Notes under the pieces: model-generated
What the model was told of the DNA's origin: nothing
The model's input: the letters and a program-made list of their open reading frames with translations, nothing else
The model's database searches: none
Program-made: the position numbers and the translations under genes
Shown here: positions 34,821-44,189 of the stretch, one piece after another
Layout: every line of letters begins with the position of its first letter
Numbering within the stretch: the first letter of the stretch is position 1
Assembly (NCBI GenBank): GCA_021234155.1
Contig: JAJEKV010000006.1
Location: 9,701,003 to 9,765,002, forward strand
Direction of reading: 5' to 3'
DNA: 64,000 nucleotides
Source of the DNA: Isoetes taiwanensis
Lineage: Eukaryota; Streptophyta; Lycopodiopsida; Isoetales; Isoetaceae

Positions 34821-35212
34821 ATGGCCAACATTAAGAGCACCATGGACCCTTCTAGCCTCAACATAGCCCAAATCTATGCATATCCCCTATCCTATATTTC
34901 ATTACTCTAAACAATTTTTGATCAAGTTGAATCTTCAACAGCTACCGTACACCATGGTCGAGAAACCTGACTAGGTGATGGTCTTGATCAAGTTCTATCG
35001 CCCTGAGTGTGAGGAGCATGCAGAGGAGGAAGCCGGGAAGACGACTTTCGGGAAGTGGAGAGAGCGGACACTGAAGCCCGGGGTCGGGAGTACCGATATC
35101 TGGGCCATGGGTGGGCTATTATTAATTGCCAACCCCTCGAGATTCTGCCATATGAGTGGCATGAAGCTTCCCAGACTTTTACCTGGGGTCTGATCCCGGA
35201 TATTAGCTTTAA
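34821..35212 (+). pseudogene. Element 2 ORF1, first partial copy
   Basis: Starts at the same ATG context as 37749 but lacks about 95 bp after ATCTATGCA, then continues to GATATTAGCTT, where the next copy begins. The TAG found at 37986 in the best copy is present here too (about 34972). It encodes only fragments. Confidence 0.7.
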
Positions 35213-36025
35213 GAGCACCATGGACCCTTCTAGCCTCAACATAGCCCAAATCTATGCATTGATCGCGCAGCATATGGCTACCGACGGGGATTTGGTTGAC
35301 ATCCTTCTGAACGAGTTGGTGCAGCGGTTTGCCAACGATACTAGGATCCCCTATCCTATATTTCATTACTCTAAACAATTTTTGATCAAGTTGAATCTTC
35401 AACAGCTACCGTACACCATGGTCGAGAAACCTGACTAGGTGATGGTCTTGATCAAGTTCTATCGCCCTGAGTGTGAGGAGCATGCAGAGGAGGAAGCCGG
35501 GAAGACGACTTTCGGGAAGTGGAGAGAGCGGACACTGAAGCCCGGGGTCGGGAGTACCGATATCTGGGCCATGGGTGGGCTATTATTAATTGCCAACCCC
35601 TCGAGATTCCGCCATATGAGTGGCATGAAGCTTCCCAGACTTTTACCTGGGGTCTGATCCCGGATATTAGCTTGGACTATCTGACCACGGTCCAAATTGA
35701 TATGAGCCTCCGACCCGACCGCTACCATGCCGAGCTAATCCGAAGAGTTGCTGCCCGGCGGTTGGCTCAGGTGGAAGCCGACATGGAACGAGCCCGTGAG
35801 GCTCGGGAACAGGCAGAGAAGGCCTAGCAAGAACAGCCAGATCAGCAGGCCAATAGGGAGCAAGAGACCCAGCAGGGGCCTCATCAGGCGGACAAGCCGC
35901 CCAGCAAGAGACGGAGAAAATTTGTAGCCCACAAATCCGGCAGCCAATACAAGGAGAAGTTGAAGGTTGTCGGAAATATTGGGAAGAATACGAGCTCCAG
36001 CCGGAGGCAAGAGCGGGTGGATGCC
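35213..36025 (+). pseudogene. Element 2 ORF1, second partial copy, H3 domain deleted
   Basis: Same protein as 37749-38994 without the first codons. It runs through the coiled-coil segment (EADMERAREAREQAEKA) and, after a TAG at 35825-35827, stays in one frame through the basic linker (KRRRKFVAHKSGSQYKEK) to about 36025. There a deletion joins it in frame to ORF2 (VDA|RFLQFYTEE). It lacks the H3 fold entirely. Where this copy has TAG, the other copy has CAG (38412). It is useful as evidence that the ORF1 body and the basic linker are one protein. Confidence 0.7.
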
Positions 36026-37281
36026 AGGTTCTTACAGTTCTATACCGAGGAAATGCTTCCTCTTTGCATTTCTCTGGGGCAACCACCACAGCTATATATC
36101 GACCGACCTGTGGTGAAGGAGATGCTGGGAGGGGGCAAGAGTGATGAGGTGCTCAGGTGCAAACTCCAGTGGGCCCGGAATCCACCTGTCGTGATGCACG
36201 AGGGACAGGAGCTCCCTCAAGTATCATTTGCCCCGCCATCCTCATGGAGCAAGATGTGGACGATGAGACCTTGGTCACGAGAAGGGCAAGGTTCCCGAAT
36301 ACTCTGGATGAGGAAGAAGATGAGCATATTGAGTGGAAGATTTCGCTAGTTAGAAGCGGCTAGTCCCAGAAGAAATGCCGCCACGACGGGGAGCCGGGAG
36401 GACGTTTAACGGGATTGGATGTTCTTCCCGCATATATCACCGAGGCAGGGGAGTTTCTCCTCCCGGATGATATTTTATGGACCTACCATATAGTAGCCTC
36501 AAGGGACGGGAGAAGGCCAGATTCTCTATGAACCGCGAATATTGCGGTGGACGACTTCATTGATTTCGTCCATGGATCTTCCTTCTAAGGTACAACAGTT
36601 GCTTCACTTCCATCAATGAGACCATTGAACCAGGTGAGACACTTCTCAGGCTTCGAGATCTTGTGCTCCAAGATCCTCCATCTCAGCCTCCTCCGGAAGC
36701 TTTTATGGCTATGGGACCTCAAGTCCCAAATATCAACATGGTCGAGATTCCCTCCAACTCTGATGAAGAAGGGGAGGACTTGTATCATAACCCAAGCCAT
36801 GCTAAAGAAGAACAGGAGGAGCTCGAGGAAGAAGAGGTTCCCATGGACTTGGAGAGGGAGGTAGCCACTTCGGTTACACCCCCGGAGGAACGCAATGCAA
36901 AACCATCTTACCCGCTTCTTCCTCGCCGACTTTTAAGCATGGGCAAGTTCTTTTTGTGGCCCGTGACCTGGGCCCTGAAGCAGAGGCATCATGGTGGAGC
37001 CTCCGTGCCCTATCCACCTTGGCGGGGCACAAGAAGTTGCCATACCGCGTCTTCACTTACGTGTTGGTGCGTCGCGACCTCGCCCTGACTGCTTTAGGTC
37101 AGGATATAGCACCCTGGATGAGCATGAAGCTCCTCATGGCGGCCCACTAGCTGTCGCCTATCCTCCAGAAATTGCTTCCATTGCAGCCGCCACCATAGAT
37201 CCAGGGGTCACTCTGTTACGTCATCGACCGCCACCACCACCTCCTACGCCAATGGATCAGGATGCGGGGCCTAGCTCCTAA
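36026..37281 (+). pseudogene. Element 2 ORF2, upstream copy (degenerate)
   Basis: Nearly identical to 39375-40624 but broken by many small indels (for example around 36150, 36300-36360 and 36520). It retains FLQFYTEEMLPLCI, MVEIPSNSDEEGEDLYHN and the C-terminal PPPPPPTPMDQDAGPSS. Fused at its 5' end to ORF1. Confidence 0.75.
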
Positions 37282-37520
37282 GCATTTATATTATGTATTG
37301 TAGAGTATAGCCTTGGCTACTCAGAAATATGTAATTTTTGCATTGACCTTTCATGCATTTTTGAATACAATCTAATTGTCTTTTTCCTACAATACTTGTC
37401 TTTCTCTTCTAGAGTTTGAAGTATAAGGAATCATTCATTTGTTGTACATTCATTCTTGCCGTCTTACAGACGATGAAGTGGAAGAAGACGAACAGGAAAT
37501 ACCTGAAATTTTTCCCCCGT

Positions 37521-37551
<31 letters not shown>

Positions 37552-37748
37552 GTTTTTAAACAAGAAAATTTTTAAAATTTACAAAGTTAAACGGTTGTCT
37601 CTTCTTTTGCTTCTCTATCCGCCCGCCTATTCCGCCGTCCGCCATAGCCGCCGGACTTGAGGTCACCCTTGTGCCTTGGTTGCGCCCATACCATCCCTAC
37701 ACCTCAGCGCCTCCCTTCTCGCCCCCCCTAATCGCCAGCGCCTAACCT
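37282..37748 (+). other. Junction between the two element-2 copies
   Basis: 37282-37508 repeats the spacer and the first bases of ORF3 (compare 40625-40850) and stops abruptly at TACCTGAA. A run of 28 T (37523-37550) and a C-rich leader follow. From 37719 the sequence matches 34791 onward. There is no LTR at the junction. Confidence 0.7.
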
Positions 37749-38994
37749 ATGGCCAACATTAAGAGCACCATGGACCCTTCTAGCCTCAACATAGCCCAAA
37801 TCTATGCATTGATCGTGCAGCATATGGCTACCGACGGGGATTTGGTTGACATCCTTCTGAACGAGTTGGTGCAACAGTTTGCCAACGATACTAGGATCCC
37901 CTATCCTATATTTCATTACTCTAAACAATTTTTGATCAAGTTGAATCTTCAACAGCTACTGTACACCATGGTCGAGCAACCTGTCTAGGTGATGGTCTTG
38001 ATCAAGTTCTATCGCCCTGAGTGTGAGGAGCATGCAGAGGAGGAAGCCATTCAAAGTGAGGCCGCCCGTATACGGACCTTGGCCCGGGAAGACGACCTTC
38101 GGGAAGTGGAGAGAGCGGACACTGAAGCCCGGGGTCAGGAGTATCGATATCTGGGCCATGGGTGGGCTATTATTAATTGCCAACCCCTCGAGATTCCGCC
38201 ATATGAGTGGCATGAAGCTTCCCAGACTTTTACCTGGGGTCTGATCCCGGATATTAGCTTGGACTATCTGACCACGGTCCAAATTGATATGAGCCTCCGA
38301 CCCGACCGCTACCATGCCGAGCTAATCCGAAGAGTTGCTGCCCGGCGGTTGGCTCAAGTGGAAGCCGACATGGAACGAGCCCGTGAGGCTCGGGAACAGG
38401 CAGAGAAGGCCCAGCAAGAACAGCCAGATCAGCAGGCCAATAGGGAGCAAGAGACCCAAATAGGGCCTAATCGCCGGACAAAGCCCCGCCCAAAGAAGAG
38501 ATCGGAGAAAATTTGTAGCCCACAAATCCGGCAGCCAATACAAGGAGAAGTTGAAGGTTGTCGGAAATATTGGGAAGAATACGAGCTCCAGCCGGAGGCA
38601 AGAGCAGGTGGATGCCTCACGGCCCCACCCTGTTACTGCAGGCAAGACGGTACCCCAAAAGAAGGGGCCGACTCCGAAGCCTGCTACCACGAGGAAGCTC
38701 CACCGCTTCCGACCAGGCACCGTGGCCTTACGAGAGATCTGTAAGTACTAGAAGACCACGGAGCTCCTAATAAGGAAGCTGCCTTTTCAAAGGTTGGTTC
38801 GAGAGGTAGCTCAGGAATTCAAGACGGACCTCTGCTTCCAAACCTTCGCCATTTTGGCCCTTCAGGAGGCTGCTGAAGCCTACTTAATTGCCCTCTTTAG
38901 TGACGCAAATCTTTGCGCTATCCACGCAAAGAGGATCACCATCATGACAAAGGACTTAGCCCTCGCCCGAAGAATCCGGGGGGATCATTTGTAG
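37749..38994 (+). pseudogene. Element 2 ORF1: accessory protein with C-terminal histone H3 fold
   Basis: ATG at 37749 (MANIKSTMDPSSL). The N-terminal 79 residues are of unknown fold; a TAG follows at 37986-37988 (present in all copies). The frame then continues: an Asp/Glu/Arg-rich region, a conserved-looking EYRYLGHGWAIINCQPLEIP, an Arg/Ala/Glu coiled-coil stretch (about residues 180-230) and a Gln-rich tail. A +1 shift at about 38460-38500 leads into a Lys/Arg-rich linker (GSQYKEKLKVVGNIGKN, TVPQKKGPTPKP) and the H3 fold, which ends with TAG at 38992. The paralogous copy at 35213 lacks that frameshift, so body and linker are one protein. Two nonsense codons and one frameshift remain. Neighbours: ORF2 starts 236 bp later. 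Confidence 0.75.
38641..38994 (+). pseudogene. Histone H3 domain carried by element 2
   Basis: In one frame: HRFRPGTVALREI, KY, TAG at 38749-38751, [72 protein letters not shown], stop. This is the complete H3 core (alphaN, helices 1-3, both loops) with canonical spacing and only one lesion, TAG where H3 has Gln (CAG to TAG). The H3 N-terminal tail with K4/K9/K27 contexts is absent and replaced by a different basic linker. The loop-1 length is that of canonical H3, not the longer loop of CENH3. There are no introns. Similarity to H3 is unmistakable by eye. Confidence 0.93.
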
Positions 38995-39230
38995 CTGCCT
39001 TCGGGCATTTCCATTGTAAAACTTTTATTAATATTAATAGAAATCCCCAATTTTGTTATTCTGTCCCTGTTATGGAGTAGACAGCTAGGTTTTAATAATT
39101 CTTTGAAAAAAAAAATTTATAATATTAATGCTGATGTCAGCATAAAAGTTATAAGGGTATTTCAAAAGTTTAGGGTTTCATTTTCACTCTTCAACTTTTG
39201 TTTATCCTTTCCTCCTTCCTTCCAGTGCCT
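38995..39230 (+). other. Spacer between ORF1 and ORF2
   Basis: AT-rich, with TTATTAATATTAATAG after the ORF1 stop and a pyrimidine-rich stretch ending CTTCCTTCCAG at 39225, a good splice-acceptor match 5 bp before the ORF2 ATG. Confidence 0.5.
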
Positions 39231-40624
39231 ATGGCTGCCCTCGACCTGCTTGCATGGTACCAAGATGGGGAGCACTAGGATCCCCAAGTGCCCTTCGATC
39301 TCCTGAAGCCCTTGCTAGTCCAGCACATCGACCTTGTCTTAAACATGCAGAATCATCCAAATTATGCCGGGTTCTTACAGTTCTATACCGAGGAAATGCT
39401 TCCTCTTTGCATTCCTCTGGGGCAACCACCACAGTTATATATCGACCGACCTGTGGTGAAGGAGATGCTGGGAGGGGGCAAGAGTGGTTATGAGGTGCTC
39501 AGGTGCAAACTCCAGTGGGCCCGGAATCCACCTGTCCTGATGCACGAGGGACAGGAGCTCCTCGAAGTATCATTTGCCCTGGCCATCCTCATGGAGCAGT
39601 ATGTGGACGATGAGACCTTGGCCGCTGAGAAGGGCAAGGTTCCTGAATACTCGGATGAGGAAGAAGATGAGCATATTGGAGTGGAAGATTTCGGCAGTTG
39701 GAAGCAGCTAGCCGAAGAAATGCCGCCACGACGGGAGCGGGGAGGACGTTTAACGGGATTGGATGTTCTTCCCGTCATATATCACCAGGGCCAGGAGTTT
39801 CTCCTCCTGGATGATATTTTATGGACCTACCATATAGTAGTCGGCCTCAAGGGATGGGAGAAGGCGCAGATTCTCTATGAGCTGGCCGAATATTGCAGGG
39901 ATGACTTCATTGATTTCTCGTCCATGGATCTTCCTCCTAAGGTACAACAGTTGCTTCACTTCCATCAGCAGACCATTGAACCAGCTGAGACACTTCTCAG
40001 GCTTCGAGATCTTGTGCTCCAAGATCCTCCATCTCAGCCTCCTCCGGAAGCTTTTATGGCTATGGGACCTCAAGTCCCAAATATCAACATGGTCGAGATT
40101 CCCTCCAACTCTGATGAAGAAGGGGAGGACTTGTATCATAACCCAAGCCATGCTAAAGAAGAACAGGAGGAGCTCGAGGAAGAAGAGGTTCCCATGGACT
40201 TGGAGAGGGAGGTAGCCACTTCGGTTACACCCCAGAGGAGCGCAGCGGCAAACCATCTTACCCGCTTCTTCCTGTCAGCTTTTAAGCATGGGCAAGTTCT
40301 TTTTGTGGCCCGTGACCTGGGCCCTAAAGCAGAGACATCGTGGTGGAGCCTCCGTGCCCTATCCACCTTGGCGGGACACAAGAAGTTTCCATACCGCGTC
40401 TTCACTTACGTGTTGGTGCATCGCGACCTCGCCCTGATTGCTTTAGGTCAGGATATAGCACCCTGGATGAGCATGAAGCTCCTCATGGCGGCCCACTAGC
40501 TGTCGCCTATCCTCCAGAAATTGCTTCCATTGCAGCCGCCACCGTAGATCCAGGGGTCACTCTGTTACGTCATCGACCGCCACCTCCTACACCAATGGAT
40601 CAGGATGCGGGGCCTAGCTCCTAA
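39231..40624 (+). pseudogene. Element 2 ORF2: accessory protein family with acidic tracts
   Basis: ATG at 39231 (MAALDLLAWYQDGEH, then TAG at 39276-39278), open onward to 40499. Visible blocks: FLQFYTEEMLPLCIPLGQPP, PVVKEMLGGG, an acidic SDEEEDEH, GLDVLPVIYHQGQEFLLLDD, a second acidic stretch EEQEELEEEEVPMDLE, and a C-terminal globular part with FKHGQVLFVARDLGP and RVFTYVLVHRDLALIAL. A frameshift near 40490 leads to a proline-rich tail ending DQDAGPSS at 40624, also seen in the upstream copy. Homologous to element 1's ORF2. I do not recognise the fold. The acidic runs recall histone chaperones, but that is only a resemblance. Confidence 0.75.
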
Positions 40625-40812
40625 GCATTTATATTATGTATTGTAGAGTATAGCCTTGGCTACTCAAAAATATGTAATTTTTGCATTGACCTTTCATGCA
40701 TTTTTGAATACAATCAAATTGTCTTTTTCCTACAATACTTGTCTTTCTCTTTTAGAGTTTGAAGTATAAGGAATCATTCATTTGTTGTACATTCATTCTT
40801 GCCGTCTTACAG
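40625..40812 (+). other. Spacer between ORF2 and ORF3
   Basis: AT-rich, with acceptor-like TCTTTTAG (about 40756) and CGTCTTACAG ending at 40812, after which the ORF3 frame becomes coding-like. Confidence 0.45.
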
Positions 40813-41273
40813 ACGATGAAGTGGAAGAAGACGAACAGGAAATACCTGAAGAACTGCGACAAGAGGACGAACCACCCCCAGAGCAGGGCTATGAAAAAGA
40901 GGATGGAGAGTATGAGGATGATGATGATGATTATGAAAAAGAAGAGCCCGGGGATGAAGGAGAGCCATATGACCCCATCAAGGGTTTTGAGATTGTTAAT
41001 ATCCTTCGTGAGCACGCTTTCGAGCACTTGCAGCAGACACTCCGTCGCACATGGAACTATTGGGATATGACTAAACAAGAAGCCTTTGCTGATGCAAATG
41101 ATCACCTCTGGCAGATCTTTTATGCACTTCGAGACCTCTTTAACTTATTGATCATCGGCCCTACTTTGGATTACCAATATGTAATCATTCAGGCGTGGGC
41201 TAGGTATAAGGTAGTCCGGGCCGTGAGGGAAAGTATTCGATATTCCATCTTATACCCCTTCACACAGCCATAA
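40812..41273 (+). CDS. Element 2 ORF3: very acidic then helical protein
   Basis: Open to TAA at 41271-41273. The coding-like part begins just after the acceptor-like CTTACAG (40812). No ATG in frame is available upstream, so it probably needs a spliced leader. The first 55 residues are almost all Asp/Glu/Pro (EDGEYEDDDDDYEKEEPGDE). The rest (FEIVNILREHAFEHLQQTLR to SIRYSILYPF) looks all-helical, with many aromatic residues. There is no counterpart in element 1. I do not recognise it. Acid-rich N-termini are common in histone-binding proteins, which is suggestive next to an H3-carrying gene. Confidence 0.55.
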   Translation, partial: DDEVEEDEQEIPEELRQEDEPPPEQGYEKEDGEYEDDDDDYEKEEPGDEGEPYDPIKGFEIVNILREHAFEHLQQTLRRTWNYWDMTKQEAFADANDHLWQIFYALRDLFNLLIIGPTLDYQYVIIQAWARYKVVRAVRESIRYSILYPFTQP

Positions 41274-41448
41274 ACTTGTTGTCTTTGTAACCTGTCTTAT
41301 CTACATGTAACTTTGTTGTCCTTGCTGTTTGTATAGCCGACAGTTTTTGTAATCGGGAGTTATCTTAATGACAAATGTGTTTCCTTTTTGTAATCTACTT
41401 GTGATACCAAATGCAATGGGAATGCTTATATTTGATTTGTTCTATCTA

Positions 41449-42540
41449 GACGGTGCACGCCCTCCCCCTTGGGCGACACCCGTTCAATCGGGTCGTCTTA
41501 CCCCAGAACAGGAGCTTATGATTATGAAATGCCAGCTTATCGAGCTCCAAGCATATGTATTGCAGCAGAATCCCCCACAGGAGTATGGACCAGAGATTCC
41601 TGCTCCACTGAACCCGCCGCCGCCACCGGCACCCGCACCTGCACCTGCAGCCGCTACGACAAGTCGATCCAAGAGGACACGCCCTAGTTCCTCCTCAGAT
41701 GCTGCCTCGGAGTCTTCTAACTCTTCTGATTCTTCTGAGGATGAGGCCGATCATGCTAAGACTAGTAAAAAGGATTACCAGAAAACGGTGGACTCCGCCA
41801 TTACTAGCATATGGAAGAACCGCAAGCTTGCACAGTTTTCGGGGAAAACCAGGAATAGTATGGATGCGGAATCGTGGTTGGACGAAATGCAGGAATTTGG
41901 TAAGTCGTATAGAATGACAGATAAAGATACCGGCAAGATTGCCACCACCAACCTCACAGGGTCGGCGCGCCTCTGGTGGAAGGAATACGCCCGCTCTCAT
42001 GGGCTTACAAGGGGAAGGTATTGTTATAAAGTTTTTGCTAAGGCCTTCAAATCACACTATGTACCAAAGGCTCATCGTTGCCAGCAGATCCAAACCTTCT
42101 ATCGCTTGGAGTAGAAAAGCATGACTGTCCAGGCTTATACAGATGAGTTTATGCGCTTACGCTTATATGTCCCAGGGATTAATGAGCGACGGGCAGTAGA
42201 GGGCTACATAGAGGGCCTATCCCCTACTCTCAAGAAAATGGTTCGGGCCATAGATCCTAAGACGGTTGCAGAAGCAGAGGCAAAGGCACTGAGCTTAGAG
42301 GAGGACACCCCAAGGTATCAGCCGCCACGAACCTCTTCGTTCACTCAGAACAAGGGGTACATACACCTTACCGAGGGCGCTCGCCTAGCCCAGGGCCTCC
42401 TGCCTCTACCGCCTATCAGAAGGCTGATAAGAAGGTTTCCTTCACTGTACCAGAGAAGCCTACCAACACTGCAGGGGCCTTCAGGGATATTCTCCAAGCT
42501 ATCCATAGGGATCAGCGTGAACCGTTACGTAGGGAGAAGG
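41449..42540 (+). pseudogene. gag: Element 2 Gag
   Basis: Open from an acceptor-like TTCTATCTAG (41449). Pro/Ala-rich, then a Ser/Asp/Glu tract, then the Gag core: YQKTVDSAITSIWKNRKL, SWLDEMQEF, LTGSARLWWKEYARSHGL, FAKAFKSHYVP (retrotransposon-gag fold). A TAG at 42112-42114 interrupts FYRLE and KSMTVQAYTDEFMRLRLYVPG, then YIEGLSPTLKKMV. A frameshift near 42360 moves the linker to the zinc knuckle into another frame. This core is what element 1 has lost. Confidence 0.85.
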
Positions 42541-43376
42541 CCTGTTATCGGTGTTTTCGTCCGGGCCACCGTATGTAGGAATGCCCTTTCATCACCCAGA
42601 CAGTGCAGGCTGCTCTAGCAGATATGGATTGGGAGGACCCAGATAATACCGTGGAAGAGGACGCGCCTGATTATATCACAGGTGAGTCTCATATTTTCGC
42701 TGCTATTGAAACAGGCCAAGCCAACCACCAGCCTTCTGTCATTTCTACGGTTGGCCAAGTAGATTGTAAACCTTTTGTCATTCTTATGGATATGGGTAGT
42801 ACTCATAACTTTGCATCTCTTAGAATGGCAGAAGCCTTACAGATTACCCCATTGAAATCTAAGCCACGTCCAATTACCCTGGCAAGTGGTGCCATACGCC
42901 ACACTTGGGGTCGTCGAATCAATTTGAATATTCAGTTGCCAGGAGCACCTGTTGCTCTCGGAGCCGAAATAATGGATATTGGCCGATATGATCTCATTGT
43001 CGGCATGGAATTCTTGGCCGCTGTCAAGGCCAACATTGATTGTGAGAAATGGGAGGTTACCTTCAATGCGGCCAATGGAGCTCGAGTTACTATAGCAGGT
43101 AAGCCGGTTAACCCTATTATGCAATGTATTTCCTTACGCCAATTGCATAGAGCTCTCAGGAAGTCACAGATCACAGGCATGATCCGACTTGCTTCCGTGG
43201 GAGCTAAGTCTAAACAGGAGGAAGTCCTTGATACCTTGCCTCCAGCAATAGCCATGATTCTTCGGGAATACCATGATCTTTTTCCTGATGAAATCCATCG
43301 GCTACCACCTTTCCGAGGGGTAGAATGTGAGATTACCTTGGAATCACGCACCAAGCCTACCAGCAAAGCCCCGTAA
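42541..43376 (+). pseudogene. Element 2 zinc knuckle and aspartic protease
   Basis: The zinc knuckle CYRCFRPGHRM-stop-EC lies at 42543-42584; a TAG sits between His and the last Cys. The protease follows: HIFAAIETGQ, active site ILMDMGSTHNFAS (Asp codon at 42789; the usual D-S/T-G reads D-M-G here, probably inactivating), YDLIVGMEFL, and FPDEIHRLPPFRGVECEI leading to RT. Colinear with element 1 at 13055-13972. Confidence 0.85.
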
Positions 43377-44165
43377 AGCATGAGTCTTCCTGAGTTAACC
43401 GAGCTTAAGAAGCAGTTACAGGAACTCCTCAATCAGGCCTAGTGTTTCACCCTTTGGAGCCCCAATACTCTTTGTTAAGAAAAAAGATGGCACCATGAGG
43501 ATGTGCATTGACTATCGACAATTAAATAAGCATACTATTAAGAATCGCTAGCTTTACCACGGGCCGATGATCTTATGGACCAGTTGCAAGGGGCTAAGTA
43601 TTTCTCCAAGATTGATCTCCGCTCAGGATATCACCAGATAAGAATTAAAGAGGATGACATCCATAAGTCTGCTTTCTGGACTCGTTATGGCCATTATGAA
43701 TTTACAGTGATGCCATTTGGCCTGACCAATGCTCCGGCTACCTTTATGCGCCTTATGAATGATGTTTTCCGTGAATACCTTGACGATTTCGTTGTTATAT
43801 TTTTTGATGATATCCTCATATATAGTAAGACATTGGAAGATCATGAACGACATCTTCGTTTGGCATTGCAGAAACTGAGATGTCATCAATTGTATGCCAA
43901 ATTCTCTAAATGTCGTTTCGCCACCACCAAGGTGGATTACCTGGGTCATATTGTATCGGCGGAAGGCATTGCCACAGACCCCGCTAAGATTGAGGCAGTT
44001 AAAGAATGGCCTATTCCAACCAATGTCTCTGAGGTCGCAGTTTTCTAGGCTTGGCCGGGTATTATCGTAAGTTTGTCAAGGATTTTGCCAAGCTCGCGGC
44101 ACCTCTAACTGATCTCACCAAACATGATAAGGTTGGAGATTGGATGGCCCATTGGAAAGATAAGG
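43377..44165 (+). pseudogene. pol: Element 2 reverse transcriptase, truncated
   Basis: RT motifs: [58 protein letters not shown] and catalytic FFDDILIYS (Asp pair 43806-43811). Frameshifts occur near 43430, 43550 and 44045. It continues as [20 protein letters not shown] and stops resembling pol after HWKDK (about 44165). RNase H, integrase and LTR are missing in this window. Confidence 0.88.
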
Positions 44166-44189
44166 TAGTTGTAAAAGCACGCTGTGGTG

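Larger units (their letters stand above)
34791..44165 (+). mobile_element. Element 2: duplicated, truncated Ty3 retrotransposon with H3-bearing ORF1
   Basis: No LTR is detectable. A first partial copy runs 34791-37508 (itself containing a repeated ORF1 head). A second copy starts at 37719 with the same GCCCCCCCTAATCGCC and runs through ORF1-H3, ORF2, ORF3, Gag, protease and RT, breaking off in early RNase H at about 44165. Gag-Pol is homologous to element 1 across the zinc knuckle, protease and RT. The two copies are nearly identical where they overlap, so the duplication is young relative to the divergence from element 1. Confidence 0.85.

Noticed and set aside
38641-38994. Histone segment as an ordinary host H3 gene or H3 pseudogene inserted by chance
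   Set aside because: It is continuous with the ORF1 linker, and a homologous domain sits at the same place in element 1.
38641-38994. Captured domain is CENH3
   Set aside because: Loop 1 has canonical length and FQRLVRE/TELLI are canonical; only a few residues look CENH3-like. Not fully excluded for element 1.
37749-42578. TAG codons as read-through or RNA-edited sense codons
   Set aside because: One site is CAG in the paralogous copy and frameshifts accompany them, so mutational decay explains them better.
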